Below, piece by piece: positions 34,513-43,520 of a DNA stretch of 64,000 bases; the first letter of the stretch is position 1, and each line of letters starts with the position of its first letter. The position numbers and the translations under genes were made by a program. Below the pieces are notes generated by a model. It searched no databases and was not told the origin of the DNA. It saw only the letters and a list, made by a program, of their open reading frames with translations. The stretch is from CAIZGX01 sp046048875 (lineage in GTDB: Bacteria; Bacteroidota; Bacteroidia; Flavobacteriales_D; Sanyastnellaceae): positions 1 through 64,000 of the forward strand of contig JBJOFG010000002.1 in assembly GCA_046048875.1 (NCBI GenBank). The letters run 5' to 3'.

Positions 34513-35237
34513 TAAAAATAATTGCCATTCATGGCTTTTTAGGAAACAACGAAATGTGGAAGGAAATTCTTCCTTCCCATTTTCCTTTTTCACTCTACAC
34601 ACCTCAACTCGCCGGACACGGCAACGATGATATTCTTTCTTCTCCTTCCATTGAAGAATTTGCAAATCATGTTCTGAATCAAATCGATCCGCAAGCTTCG
34701 GATGAATACATCTGGATTGGTCATTCCATGGGCGGATATGTTGCTGCACAACTTGCCAAGAAATTTTCCAATCAAACCAAAGGCATTGCCTTCTTTCATT
34801 CCACGGCTGATGCTGACAGCGAATTGAAAAAACAAGATCGTCTACGCGCCATTGAAGCCGCTGAAAAACACAAAGCGCTTTACGCAGCGAACTTAATCGA
34901 CGGACTCTTTCACCAACCAGACAAGCACCGCGAAGCCATCAATAAACAATTGATGAAGATTGAAGAAATGACCGCTGAAAGCACGGTGCAAAGCCTCATA
35001 GCTATGCGTAATCGTGAATCTTCTATTTCGTTCTTTCAATCCGCTGCATTCCCGCTGCACTACTTCGCGGGCGATAACGACAAAGTTCTTTCCATCGATA
35101 AAATGAATTCTGAATGGGATCAACTGCCGAATGCGAAAGTGACGCGCGTTCCTGAAACTGGACACATGGGACACATTGAAAATATTCCTGCTGCGAAAAA
35201 ATTCTTCGAAGAAGTAATTTCCTCCATTGCGTTGTAA
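34509..35237 (+). CDS. Cytoplasmic alpha/beta-hydrolase
   Basis: 242 residues from ATG 34509, which overlaps the upstream stop by 4 bases; the longer frame from 34422 would run through the DUF2147 gene. Alpha/beta-hydrolase fold: HGFLGNNEMW (oxyanion), WIGHSMGGYVA (nucleophile Ser), FAGDNDKVLS (acid) and ETGHMGHIE (His). It resembles the MenH/2-succinyl or pimeloyl-carrier-type hydrolases in size; substrate unknown. Confidence 0.87.
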   Translation: MIKIIAIHGFLGNNEMWKEILPSHFPFSLYTPQLAGHGNDDILSSPSIEEFANHVLNQIDPQASDEYIWIGHSMGGYVAAQLAKKFSNQTKGIAFFHSTADADSELKKQDRLRAIEAAEKHKALYAANLIDGLFHQPDKHREAINKQLMKIEEMTAESTVQSLIAMRNRESSISFFQSAAFPLHYFAGDNDKVLSIDKMNSEWDQLPNAKVTRVPETGHMGHIENIPAAKKFFEEVISSIAL

Positions 35238-35258
35238 ATTCACTACAAACTAACTTTT

Positions 35259-35266
35259 CAATTTTG
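35259..35266 (+). promoter_or_regulatory. -7-like box of the SRAP gene
   Basis: CAATTTTG (one mismatch to TAnnTTTG) ends exactly 4 nt before the ATG at 35271. Confidence 0.4.
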
Positions 35267-35270
35267 TACC

Positions 35271-36098
35271 ATGTGTGGACGTTACGCCGTAGTTTCTAAA
35301 ATTGAAGAAATTCAAAAAGCCTTTCGCGCAGAGATTGGCAAAGGAGTTGTGTTTAAACCGCAGGCCAACATTGGTGCAGGAAAGCAAGGGCTTATTATTA
35401 CGCAAGAAAACAAATCGGAAATTCGAAACTCAACTTTCGGATTTACTCCAGCTTGGGTAGATAAACCGAAATATGTTTTGAACGCGCGTGCTGAAGGCGA
35501 TCACAACAAAGACAATTCATTCTTTTTTTCTGGTTCGAAGGGAATCCTCGAAAAACCGTTCTTCCGAATTCCCATTCGAAGAAAACGTTGCTTAGTTATT
35601 GCCGATGCGTTTTACGAAGGACCCGAGCGCGGAGGATTATCGAATCCGCATTGCGTTTTCCTTTCAACAGGAAGAATGCCTTTCGCTTTTGCGGGTGTCT
35701 ACGACGAATGGAGAAATCCTTCGACACAAGAAACACTGCACTCCTACGCCATTGTAACTACGGCGGCACCTCCAGGTGTACTTCAACAAATCGGACATCC
35801 GCGTTGTCCGTTAATACTTTCGAAACAACAAGAAGAACTTTGGCTCGATCCGCAAGCTCATCTTTCAGATATCACAGCCATGCTTCATCCCGTTGTTGAT
35901 CTAGAATTGAACGCTTATCCTGTAAGCACAGACATTAAAAGTATTCAAGCGGAAGGAAGCGATTTACTGAAACCAACTGGAGACGCGCTACTTCCCGAAA
36001 CAACATTCATTCTTCATCAGCACATTGAATTGTTCGGAATGGGAGAATCACGCGCGAAGAAAAGAAGAGCAAACGAAGGACCTACCCTTTTCGATTAA
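35271..36098 (+). CDS. SRAP-domain protein (HMCES/YedK family)
   Basis: A 275-residue protein that should form a covalent thiazolidine with abasic sites in single-stranded DNA, shielding them. Catalytic Cys2 (MCGRY), Asn71 in NARAEG, Glu116 in ADAFYEG and His176 in GHPRCP are all present. The C-terminal tail (about 235-275) is basic and longer than in E. coli YedK. It precedes a DnaE-type polymerase gene by 2 bases, the SOS-type context from which the family took its name. Confidence 0.94.
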   Translation: MCGRYAVVSKIEEIQKAFRAEIGKGVVFKPQANIGAGKQGLIITQENKSEIRNSTFGFTPAWVDKPKYVLNARAEGDHNKDNSFFFSGSKGILEKPFFRIPIRRKRCLVIADAFYEGPERGGLSNPHCVFLSTGRMPFAFAGVYDEWRNPSTQETLHSYAIVTTAAPPGVLQQIGHPRCPLILSKQQEELWLDPQAHLSDITAMLHPVVDLELNAYPVSTDIKSIQAEGSDLLKPTGDALLPETTFILHQHIELFGMGESRAKKRRANEGPTLFD

Positions 36099-36100
36099 TT

Positions 36101-39049
36101 GTGCTAAACACCCATTCGTATTTCAGCCTTCGCTACGGCATATTAACCGTAGAAAACATTGTTGAATTCGGCTTGCAAAATGAATCTGAATTTGTTTCGC
36201 TGACCGAAATAAATTCAACCACTACCCTTCACGATTTTCTTCGACTCACGAAAAAAAACAAGGTGAATCCCCTTTGGGGAATTGACTTTCGTAACGGCGC
36301 ACAACAACAGTTTATCGCCTATGCTCGAAACACTGCCGGAGTAAATGAACTTGCAACTTTCCTATCAGAACATCTTCATCAGAAAAAAGAATTCGAATCG
36401 CGCGCGCCACAATGGAAACATTGCGCAACCATCTATCCGTTTGAAAATTTCAAACGCGAATTATTCGCGCTAAGCGAAAATGAATTCATTGGAATTCAGT
36501 CGAACGACTTACCCATTTTCGAACGAAGTGAATGGAACAAGCAACGCAGCAAAGCCCTTGCCTTTCACACTTCAACCTTTCAATCGCAACGTCATTTCAA
36601 CATGCATCAATTGCTTCGATGCATTGAACAGAACATATTGCTCAGTCGTCTTCAACCCTCAGAGCAAGGCAAGCGCAAAGACATATTCCTTTCGAAAGAA
36701 GAATTTAAAACAACTTTCGAAGGTTCGCCAGACTTGTTCGACAACACCTTGAAATTCGGAAACGAATGGATGTGGAACGAAATCATTGATCATTCGAAAT
36801 CGAGAAACCAGGAAACTTTCACAGGCAGTCTTGAAGAAGACATGAAGCTCTTAAAACAGCTTACGAATGAAGGTCTCGAATATCGATACGGAAACGAACC
36901 GAACAACCGTTCGGTTATTGAAGAGCGTATTCAAAAAGAGTTAGAAATTATTGAGCAGAAAAATTTCGTTTCCTATTTCCTCATCAATTGGGACATCACA
37001 CAATTCGCCAGAGACCGGGGATACTACTACGTCGGACGTGGTAGCGGCGCGAACAGCGTGATTGCATACCTACTTCGCATTACAGATGTTGACCCCATTG
37101 AACTGGATTTGTATTTCGAACGATTCATTAATTTATACCGACAAAATCCTCCAGACTTCGATATTGATTTTTCGTGGACCGATCGCGAAGAAATTACAGA
37201 ATATATTTTCGATCGCTATCAGAATGTTGCCTTGCTCGGAGCATACAACACTTTTCAATACCGCGCGGTTGTTCGCGAATTGGGAAAAGTATTCGGACTT
37301 CCAGTTGAAGAAATTGAATTGTTGAGCAGTGGGAAATTCAATCCGAATGCACTCGATAAAAATCAGCAGAACGTTATGCGTTACGCTTCGTTCCTGCAAG
37401 ATTTTCCCAATAGCTTGAGCATACATTCTTGCGGAATTTTAATTTCGAATCAACCCATTCACAATTACTCTGCAACGTTCCTTCCTCCGAAGGGACATCC
37501 AACGGTGATGTTCGACATGGTGGTTGCGGAAGACATTGGACTTCACAAATTCGATATTCTTTCTCAACGCGGATTGGCGAAAATCAAAGAAGCTGTTCAG
37601 TTGGTAAAGGAAAAATATCCGAGAAGAGAAATCGACCTACACAATGTTGCTCCATTGAAAACAGACGAGCGTATCAAAGACCTTTTGCGTAACGCGAAAG
37701 CCATTGGTTGCTTCTATGTTGAATCTCCTGCGATGCGCATGCTGCTGACGAAATTGCAAGTAGACGACTACTTGGGATTGGTTGCTGCAAGTTCCGTTAT
37801 TCGTCCGGGTGTGAGCAGCAGCGGCATGATGAAAGAGTTCATTCACAGACATCGCGATCCGAAAGCCAGAGAGCGCGCACATCCGCAATTGCTCGCCATC
37901 ATGCCCGAGACCTACGGCGTTATGGTGTATCAGGAAGACGTGATTAAAGTTGCGCATTACTTCGGAGGACTCACGCTAGCCGAAGCCGACGTATTGCGAA
38001 GGGGAATGAGTGGGAAATTCAGAGGGAGAGAAGAATTTGAACGTGCAAGGGAATCATTTTTTGAAAAGGCTCAAGCCAAAGGAAATTCATTCGAAGATGT
38101 AGCAGAAATTTGGAGACAGATTGAAAGCTTTGCCGGATATGCCTTTGCGAAAGGGCACAGTGCGAGTTATGCTGTTGAAAGTTATCAGAGTTTATTTCTG
38201 AAGGCCTACTACCCCATTGAATACATGACCGCTACGCTGAATCACTTCGGAGGATTTTACGACACTGAAATCTATGTGCTGGAAGCGATGAGGCATGGAG
38301 CAAAAATTTCGGCACCCTGCATTTGGGAAAGTGATGCCACTTGTGTTTTGCATGGCAATGAGATAATACTTGGATTCGGATTAATAAAAAGTTTGGAAAC
38401 GAACACCATTGTTCGCATTCTCAAACTCCGCCAGAACGAAGACATTCGAAGCATTGCGCAGCTCATGGACAAAGCGCATGTTTCGGTTGAACAAATGAGT
38501 CTGCTTATTCGCATTGGTGCTTGTAGAAAATTCAATAAACCGAAAAAAGATTTGCTGTGGGAAACGCACTTTCACGGGAATCCGGACAAACCTGAAATGG
38601 GGCTTTCGCTTTTCGAAGAACCAGAAAAAGACTTAACGCTTCCGAAGTTTCAAGACGATTGGTTAGAGACTGCGTTCGACGAAATGGAACTCATTGGATT
38701 TCCCCTTTGCTCTCCGTTTGAACTGGCCGCCGAAGAATTAACCGTTGCGGAAGTTGCTTCGCAACTTCCTTTCAACCTAAACAAAAAAATTACTGTAACC
38801 GGTTATCTCGTGAATGTAAAGAAGACGAAAACTAACAAGGGGGAGCTCATGGGATTCGGAACCTTTCTCGACAAAGACTTGCAGTTCTTCGATACCGTGC
38901 ATTTTCCAAACAGTTCATCGTTCGGCAACTTCAGAGGACGCGGTATTTATAAGATCACAGGCACTGTGCTAGAAGAGTTCGGCGCCTATTCCATCGAGTG
39001 CACAGAACTCGAGAAAATTCCTTACAAAAAAGATCCGAGGTATATCTGA
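36101..39049 (+). CDS. DnaE-family DNA polymerase III alpha subunit, short form
   Basis: A 982-residue C-family polymerase, shorter than the replicative DnaE (about 1160 or more). The GTG start lies 2 bases after the SRAP stop. The polymerase site is intact: PPDFDIDF (about residues 350-357) and KFDILSQRGL (about 482), with YYVGRGSGANSVIAYLL (about 310-327) and FAKGHSASYAVESYQS. The PHP domain begins NTHSYFSLRYG where active members have H-x-H, so one metal ligand is Asn and the domain may be inactive. The C terminus has an OB-like region (KKITVTGYLVN) but no tau-binding tail is evident. It is probably the second, error-prone (ImuC-like) polymerase; an ImuB gene is not in the window. Confidence 0.88.
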   Translation: MLNTHSYFSLRYGILTVENIVEFGLQNESEFVSLTEINSTTTLHDFLRLTKKNKVNPLWGIDFRNGAQQQFIAYARNTAGVNELATFLSEHLHQKKEFESRAPQWKHCATIYPFENFKRELFALSENEFIGIQSNDLPIFERSEWNKQRSKALAFHTSTFQSQRHFNMHQLLRCIEQNILLSRLQPSEQGKRKDIFLSKEEFKTTFEGSPDLFDNTLKFGNEWMWNEIIDHSKSRNQETFTGSLEEDMKLLKQLTNEGLEYRYGNEPNNRSVIEERIQKELEIIEQKNFVSYFLINWDITQFARDRGYYYVGRGSGANSVIAYLLRITDVDPIELDLYFERFINLYRQNPPDFDIDFSWTDREEITEYIFDRYQNVALLGAYNTFQYRAVVRELGKVFGLPVEEIELLSSGKFNPNALDKNQQNVMRYASFLQDFPNSLSIHSCGILISNQPIHNYSATFLPPKGHPTVMFDMVVAEDIGLHKFDILSQRGLAKIKEAVQLVKEKYPRREIDLHNVAPLKTDERIKDLLRNAKAIGCFYVESPAMRMLLTKLQVDDYLGLVAASSVIRPGVSSSGMMKEFIHRHRDPKARERAHPQLLAIMPETYGVMVYQEDVIKVAHYFGGLTLAEADVLRRGMSGKFRGREEFERARESFFEKAQAKGNSFEDVAEIWRQIESFAGYAFAKGHSASYAVESYQSLFLKAYYPIEYMTATLNHFGGFYDTEIYVLEAMRHGAKISAPCIWESDATCVLHGNEIILGFGLIKSLETNTIVRILKLRQNEDIRSIAQLMDKAHVSVEQMSLLIRIGACRKFNKPKKDLLWETHFHGNPDKPEMGLSLFEEPEKDLTLPKFQDDWLETAFDEMELIGFPLCSPFELAAEELTVAEVASQLPFNLNKKITVTGYLVNVKKTKTNKGELMGFGTFLDKDLQFFDTVHFPNSSSFGNFRGRGIYKITGTVLEEFGAYSIECTELEKIPYKKDPRYI

Positions 39050-39385
39050 TTAAGTTCATAACCCAAGAGTCGTAATTTTCAGGAGTGCTTACCATTCAAG
39101 ATAATAATTCTGAATGGAACAATTAACCCCACGTTTCTAGGCTCCAATCAACAAATAAATTCTCAATCAAAAGTGTGTCATTCCAAAAGATCTCCATGAG
39201 AAATACCAAATACTATTTTTCCGCTTTGCCAAAGCAACTGCCTTAAGTAAAATTTCTATGAATGTACATTTTCCGTTTCCCTCTATCAATTGGCACGCTC
39301 AAATTTCTGGCAAATACTCTTCTATCTTGTATGATCTGTTATTCCAATTCTTCTCCAATAATTCAAATTTCATTTTCACTATTGT
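39050..39385. other. AT-rich intergenic region, no gene seen
   Basis: 336 bases between dnaE-like and the lipoprotein gene. It holds a 7-bp inverted repeat CCATTCA / TGAATGG (39092-39098 with 39111-39117) that may end the dnaE transcript, although no T-run follows. An open frame from 39262 on the plus strand runs antisense into the lipoprotein gene and has no family features. Confidence 0.5.
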
Positions 39386-40207
39386 TTAGAGGAAAGGATC
39401 TAACGACACCTCATAACCATTTGAAGAAAAGACGGGTGAAAAACCACACCCATTTACAACCAAATAATATTTCCTTTCAAAAATTGGGATATCCATACTC
39501 ACAATAAAATTAATTTCATCGTTCATCTTATTCCGGCTGCATACTTTGCTATTTTCATTGAACCAATCCCTCGGCAGAGAAACAAGTTTTAACTCAGCTG
39601 TTCCATCAATTTTTTGAGCAAAAACATACTCATGATTCGACAACGCTCGATAAAATGAGAAATCATCAATAACATCTAACTGACTTTCGTTAAACTTGTG
39701 TTTTGGAAAAAAAATTGGCTTTGGTAAAGAATCAAGTTTAATGTTACTGTAAGCAAAATCTGGATCGCCTATTTTTTTGAAAAAAACTTCACACTCATCA
39801 CTAAATCGATTTTGCTGAGGTGACCCAACCCAAACTGTATCTGCCGGAAGTAACACTGAATCCAAAGTTCCAAATGCCTCAAAACTCAATTGGAACTTAA
39901 TTTTATATATGTTTCCGTTCATGAATTTGTAAATAGAATAACGTTCATTGCTATTGTCTAGACCAATAACACTAAAAAAAACAGAATCTTCGTACCCATT
40001 CATAAAATGTTCACTCAATAAAAACACACTTCCATAACCAAGAGAAGCGTACACCTGATTTTTAAAAACATCTCCTCCCTTCAAGTAAGGTGGATAATTA
40101 ATTGGAATATCAATTTTAACCGATAAAAAATCTTCATTATGTCTCTCACTTGAGCATGAACTCATAAAAAAAAGAATAGCTAAAAAGATAAAAACATTCA
40201 TTTTCAT
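39386..40207 (-). CDS. Orphan lipoprotein, AT-rich
   Basis: 273 residues from ATG 40207 (a TTG at 40222 would add five residues before the signal). Lipobox FFMSSC gives a lipid-anchored product. The mature part is rich in Phe, Asn, Asp and Lys, with no recognised domain. Its codons are visibly more A/T-rich than the flanking dnaE-like and exbB genes, suggesting a recent arrival or weak selection. A TAACTTTA -7-like box lies upstream. No partner gene is adjacent. Confidence 0.7.
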   Translation of the reverse strand: MKMNVFIFLAILFFMSSCSSERHNEDFLSVKIDIPINYPPYLKGGDVFKNQVYASLGYGSVFLLSEHFMNGYEDSVFFSVIGLDNSNERYSIYKFMNGNIYKIKFQLSFEAFGTLDSVLLPADTVWVGSPQQNRFSDECEVFFKKIGDPDFAYSNIKLDSLPKPIFFPKHKFNESQLDVIDDFSFYRALSNHEYVFAQKIDGTAELKLVSLPRDWFNENSKVCSRNKMNDEINFIVSMDIPIFERKYYLVVNGCGFSPVFSSNGYEVSLDPFL

Positions 40208-40437
40208 TTTATCGACCTTCAATTTCGGGGTTAATTTTCAACGCTTAAAGTTAACATAAACTCAAGTTTTCTTATTGTCGTATTCACATTTGCCTCCTAT
40301 GCAACTCCTAAATCAAGGTACATTTAACGGCGTTCTATCAACCACGACTTCTGAATAACTCCAAAAGCCTTCAAAAAAAGCAAAGGCAATTCTTTCCAAA
40401 TTTGAGCGTTACAATAAACACACAGATTCGAAAAATT

Positions 40438-41097
40438 ATGGAGTCAGCTATTTTATTTCTTCAAGCACCTGCTACTGAAAACGTTTCAATTACCGATTTG
40501 GTAGTAAAAGGTTGGTACATCTACATTCCGCTTTTAATCATGAGCGTGATAACCATTTACATCTTCGTTGAAAGATGGTTAACTGTTGCGAAAGCAAACA
40601 AAGAAGAGTCGAACTTCATGACGAACATTAAGCAGTATATCAATCAAGGAAAATTAGACGCTGCAAAAAACTTGTGCGTTACCACTAACACTCCAGTTGC
40701 TCGCATGATTGGAAAAGGAATTGCGCGCATTGGCAAACCGCTCGAAGACATCAAAAGTGCGGTTGAGAATTCAGGCAAGTTAGAGATTTCAAATTTGGAA
40801 AAGAACACTTCCATTCTTGCAATCATTGCGTCTATCGCACCAATGTTCGGATTCTTAGGAACAGTAATCGGAGTAATTACCATCTTCCACGACATCTCGA
40901 ATGTTGGTAAGATTGAAATCGGAGTAGTTTCTCAAGGTCTTTACATTAAGATGATTTCATCTGCAGCAGGATTGGTTGTGGGTATGTTGGCTTACGTTGC
41001 TTACAACACTTTGGTAACACGCATTGGAAGATTGGTGAACACCATGGAATCTCACGCTGTAGAGTTTGTAGACATTCTTGATGAACCCATGAACTAA
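40438..41097 (+). CDS. exbB: ExbB/TolQ/MotA-family proton channel protein
   Basis: 219 residues from ATG 40438 (a TTG at 40402 lies in the CAAATTTG promoter-like box and is rejected). Three TM segments. The conserved C-terminal pair SNLEKNTSILAIIASIAPMFGFLGTVIGVI and LYIKMISSAAGLVVGMLAYVAYNTL match MotA/TolQ/ExbB. With ExbD it forms the proton-driven motor that energises a TonB protein. First gene of exbB-exbD-tonB-like-folC. Confidence 0.95.
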   Translation: MESAILFLQAPATENVSITDLVVKGWYIYIPLLIMSVITIYIFVERWLTVAKANKEESNFMTNIKQYINQGKLDAAKNLCVTTNTPVARMIGKGIARIGKPLEDIKSAVENSGKLEISNLEKNTSILAIIASIAPMFGFLGTVIGVITIFHDISNVGKIEIGVVSQGLYIKMISSAAGLVVGMLAYVAYNTLVTRIGRLVNTMESHAVEFVDILDEPMN

Positions 41098-41098
41098 T

Positions 41099-41104
41099 AG
41101 GAGG
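41099..41104 (+). promoter_or_regulatory. Shine-Dalgarno sequence before exbD
   Basis: AGGAGG, 4 nt before the exbD ATG. It stands out because most genes here lack a recognisable Shine-Dalgarno sequence, as is usual in Bacteroidota. Confidence 0.6.
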
Positions 41105-41108
41105 CACC

Positions 41109-41507
41109 ATGAACTTCGGAAGAAAACACAAAGTACACATTGAGTCTGGCATGTCCACGCTCTCTGACATCATCTTCATGCTGCTTATCTTTTTCATCAT
41201 CGCAAGTGCTGGAGCTGTGCAAGAATTGTCTGCACAAATCGATAAGCCACAAGCGGGAAATGGAAAAGAAAATCCAGCAGGAATTTCAGTGACCATCACA
41301 AAAGACATGGCCTATAGCCTAAACGGCAGTCCGTCTGATAAAGCAATCATCTTGACTCAACTTCAAGAACAACTGAATGCCTCTGAAGACAAACGCGTCT
41401 TGTTGCGCGTTGACCGTTCGGTTCCAACCGGTGAAACCATTGAAATATTTTCAGGCATTCAACAAATTGGAGGAACACCGTTCATTGCAACTGAAAAAGC
41501 AAACTAA
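41109..41507 (+). CDS. exbD: ExbD/TolR-family protein
   Basis: A 132-residue protein with one TM helix carrying the proton-accepting Asp in MSTLSDIIFMLLIFFIIAS, and a periplasmic ExbD domain (VTITKDMAYSLNG, RVLLRVDRSVPTGETIEI). It partners with ExbB just upstream (11-base gap). Its stop TAA shares its last A with the ATG of the next gene. Confidence 0.95.
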   Translation: MNFGRKHKVHIESGMSTLSDIIFMLLIFFIIASAGAVQELSAQIDKPQAGNGKENPAGISVTITKDMAYSLNGSPSDKAIILTQLQEQLNASEDKRVLLRVDRSVPTGETIEIFSGIQQIGGTPFIATEKAN

Positions 41508-42292
41508 TGACCGAAGAAAAGAAAAATAAAATCATTGGCGCTGCTGCAAGTGGAGGTGTTCACTTGCTCATTCTGTTCCTTGTTTTTCTTTTGCTCGCCT
41601 CTGCGCCTCCTATTGAAAAAGAGGAAGAACCAGGTGGTGGTGGTGGTGGAAATCCGGTAGGTGAAGGACAAGGCTCAGCGGAAGGTGAAGTGGGTGGTGC
41701 TATTCAACCTGTTGAAATTGCATTTGCTCCTATGCCCGAGAGTTATGTGGGTGCTGACATTTCTGCTCCTACTATTTCTGAAAGTAAAACACCTGTAGAC
41801 CGAACAAACAACACGTCTACCAATCAAACTCAAACAGCGCAAACGCCCCATGAACTTTCCGACTGGGAAAAAGCAATGGCTGCAATGGACAAAAACGGTG
41901 GAGGCGGAAATGATGCCAGTAACGGAGGTGGAACGGGAGGAACGGGTGGTGGTAATGATAGCGGGAATGGACCTGGAAACGGTCCTGGATCGGGAGCATT
42001 TAATGGCACGAGTTTCGGAAACGGAACGAGCTGGTCTTTAAAAGGAAGGAACAGTTTATCCGGTCCAAGCACAAGTAAAAAGCCCACGGCCAATGGTAAA
42101 GTAGTTGTGAGTATTACCGTTGATAAAAATGGAAGAGTAACCAATGCAACTGTAGCAAGCTCAAACATTACCAACGACGTTGCCTACAATCATGGACTTG
42201 CAATTGAGGCCGCAAAGAAATGTACGTTCACTTCATCGAACAGTAGCATTCCACAACCCGGAACAATTACCATTGTCCTAGCCGTTAAATAA
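41507..42292 (+). CDS. TonB-like energy transducer with a Gly/Asn-rich linker
   Basis: A 261-residue protein. One N-terminal TM helix (about 15-32, GGVHLLILFLVFLLLAS) is followed by a long Gly-rich linker (about 38-190, with runs of GGGG and NGPGNGPG). A C-terminal TonB-like domain (about 195-261, GKVVVSITVDKNGRVTNATV and IEAAKKCTF) completes it. Classic TonB uses a Pro/Lys/Glu-rich spacer; the Gly/Asn-rich one is unusual but known in some Bacteroidota. Position directly after exbB-exbD supports a role in powering outer-membrane transport. Which receptor it serves cannot be told. Confidence 0.85.
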   Translation: MTEEKKNKIIGAAASGGVHLLILFLVFLLLASAPPIEKEEEPGGGGGGNPVGEGQGSAEGEVGGAIQPVEIAFAPMPESYVGADISAPTISESKTPVDRTNNTSTNQTQTAQTPHELSDWEKAMAAMDKNGGGGNDASNGGGTGGTGGGNDSGNGPGNGPGSGAFNGTSFGNGTSWSLKGRNSLSGPSTSKKPTANGKVVVSITVDKNGRVTNATVASSNITNDVAYNHGLAIEAAKKCTFTSSNSSIPQPGTITIVLAVK

Positions 42293-42296
42293 ACTT

Positions 42297-43520
42297 GTGA
42301 CTTACGAAGAAGCCGTAGAATATCTTTTTTCGAAGCTGCCTATGTTTCATCGCATAGGCGCTGCTGCTTATAAACCCGACATCGGAAACATTTCTCAATT
42401 AAGTGCAGACCTTGGAAATCCGCATCTTAAATTTCCTGTCATACACATCGCCGGTTCAAACGGAAAAGGATCCACCTCACACCTCACTGCCTCCGTTTTA
42501 ATGGAAGCAGGATACAAGGTTGGACTATTCACCTCTCCTCATCTCAAAGACTACCGTGAACGCATTCGTGTGAACGGAAAGAAAATAGACAAAACATTCG
42601 TTGCTGAATTTGTAGCGCAATCAAAAGAAAGTTGGAAAAGCATTGAGCCTTCCTTCTTCGAAATTACCACTGCCCTTGCCTTCCATTACTTTGCGCAAGA
42701 GCAAGTAGACATTGCAGTCATTGAAGTAGGTATGGGCGGAAGACTCGACAGCACGAACATTGTTCAGCCCATAGTAACAGCTATTACTTCAATTAGCAAA
42801 GACCACACGCAATTTCTTGGCGACACGCATGAACTTATTGCGAGAGAAAAAGGTGGAATCATCAAACAGAATATTCCTGTTGTTCTTGGCGAAATACCCC
42901 GTGCTGCGAAAATTGAAATTGAAAAAATTGCAATCTCGAAAGATTCAAATATCATCGACAGCACAATTTTAGAAGCGCCGAAATCCGCACTGGAAGGGAG
43001 CTACCAACTCTTCAACGAGCGCACTTCATTCGGAATTATTAGAGAACTTCAAAAATTAAATTGGAAGATTTCAGAAGAACATATTCAAACTGGTTTTTCA
43101 AAAGTTATTGAAAACACGCACCTCATGGGGCGTTGGCAGATCCTCGGAAACAATCCTTTGACGGTTGCGGAGGTAGCACATAATGAAGAAGGAATCGCAT
43201 TTCTTTCGCAGAAAATAAAGTCACTTACGTACAACAAACTTCATATTGTCATTGGAATGGTAAACGACAAAGACCACTCACAAGTCTTGTCACTCTTGCC
43301 GAAAGAAGCAGAATATTATTTCGTTCAAGCTGAAATTCCTCGTGCGCTTCCAAAGGAGGAACTTCAAGCAAAGGCTTACGATTTTATGTTGAAGGGAATG
43401 TGTTACCCGAACGTTCATTCGGGTTTAGAAGCTGCAAAAGCAGCGGGTTCGAAAGAAGATCTAATTGTAATTACCGGATCCATTTTCACCGTGGCTGAAA
43501 TACTTCCGGAAGAAGATTAA
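42297..43520 (+). CDS. folC: Folylpolyglutamate synthase / dihydrofolate synthase
   Basis: A 407-residue Mur-ligase-family enzyme that adds glutamate to folates. The P-loop GSNGKGSTSHL, the KVGLFTSPHLKDYRERI loop and the VIEVGMGGRLDSTN Mg-site are intact. GTG start at 42297, 4 bases after the tonB-like stop, so co-transcribed with the exb genes; this pairing has no obvious functional reason. Its stop shares TTAA with convergent queG. Confidence 0.95.
   Translation: MTYEEAVEYLFSKLPMFHRIGAAAYKPDIGNISQLSADLGNPHLKFPVIHIAGSNGKGSTSHLTASVLMEAGYKVGLFTSPHLKDYRERIRVNGKKIDKTFVAEFVAQSKESWKSIEPSFFEITTALAFHYFAQEQVDIAVIEVGMGGRLDSTNIVQPIVTAITSISKDHTQFLGDTHELIAREKGGIIKQNIPVVLGEIPRAAKIEIEKIAISKDSNIIDSTILEAPKSALEGSYQLFNERTSFGIIRELQKLNWKISEEHIQTGFSKVIENTHLMGRWQILGNNPLTVAEVAHNEEGIAFLSQKIKSLTYNKLHIVIGMVNDKDHSQVLSLLPKEAEYYFVQAEIPRALPKEELQAKAYDFMLKGMCYPNVHSGLEAAKAAGSKEDLIVITGSIFTVAEILPEED

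Noticed and set aside
39262..39507. Small plus-strand frame in the AT-rich gap
   Set aside because: It runs antisense into the lipoprotein gene and has no signal, motif or promoter.
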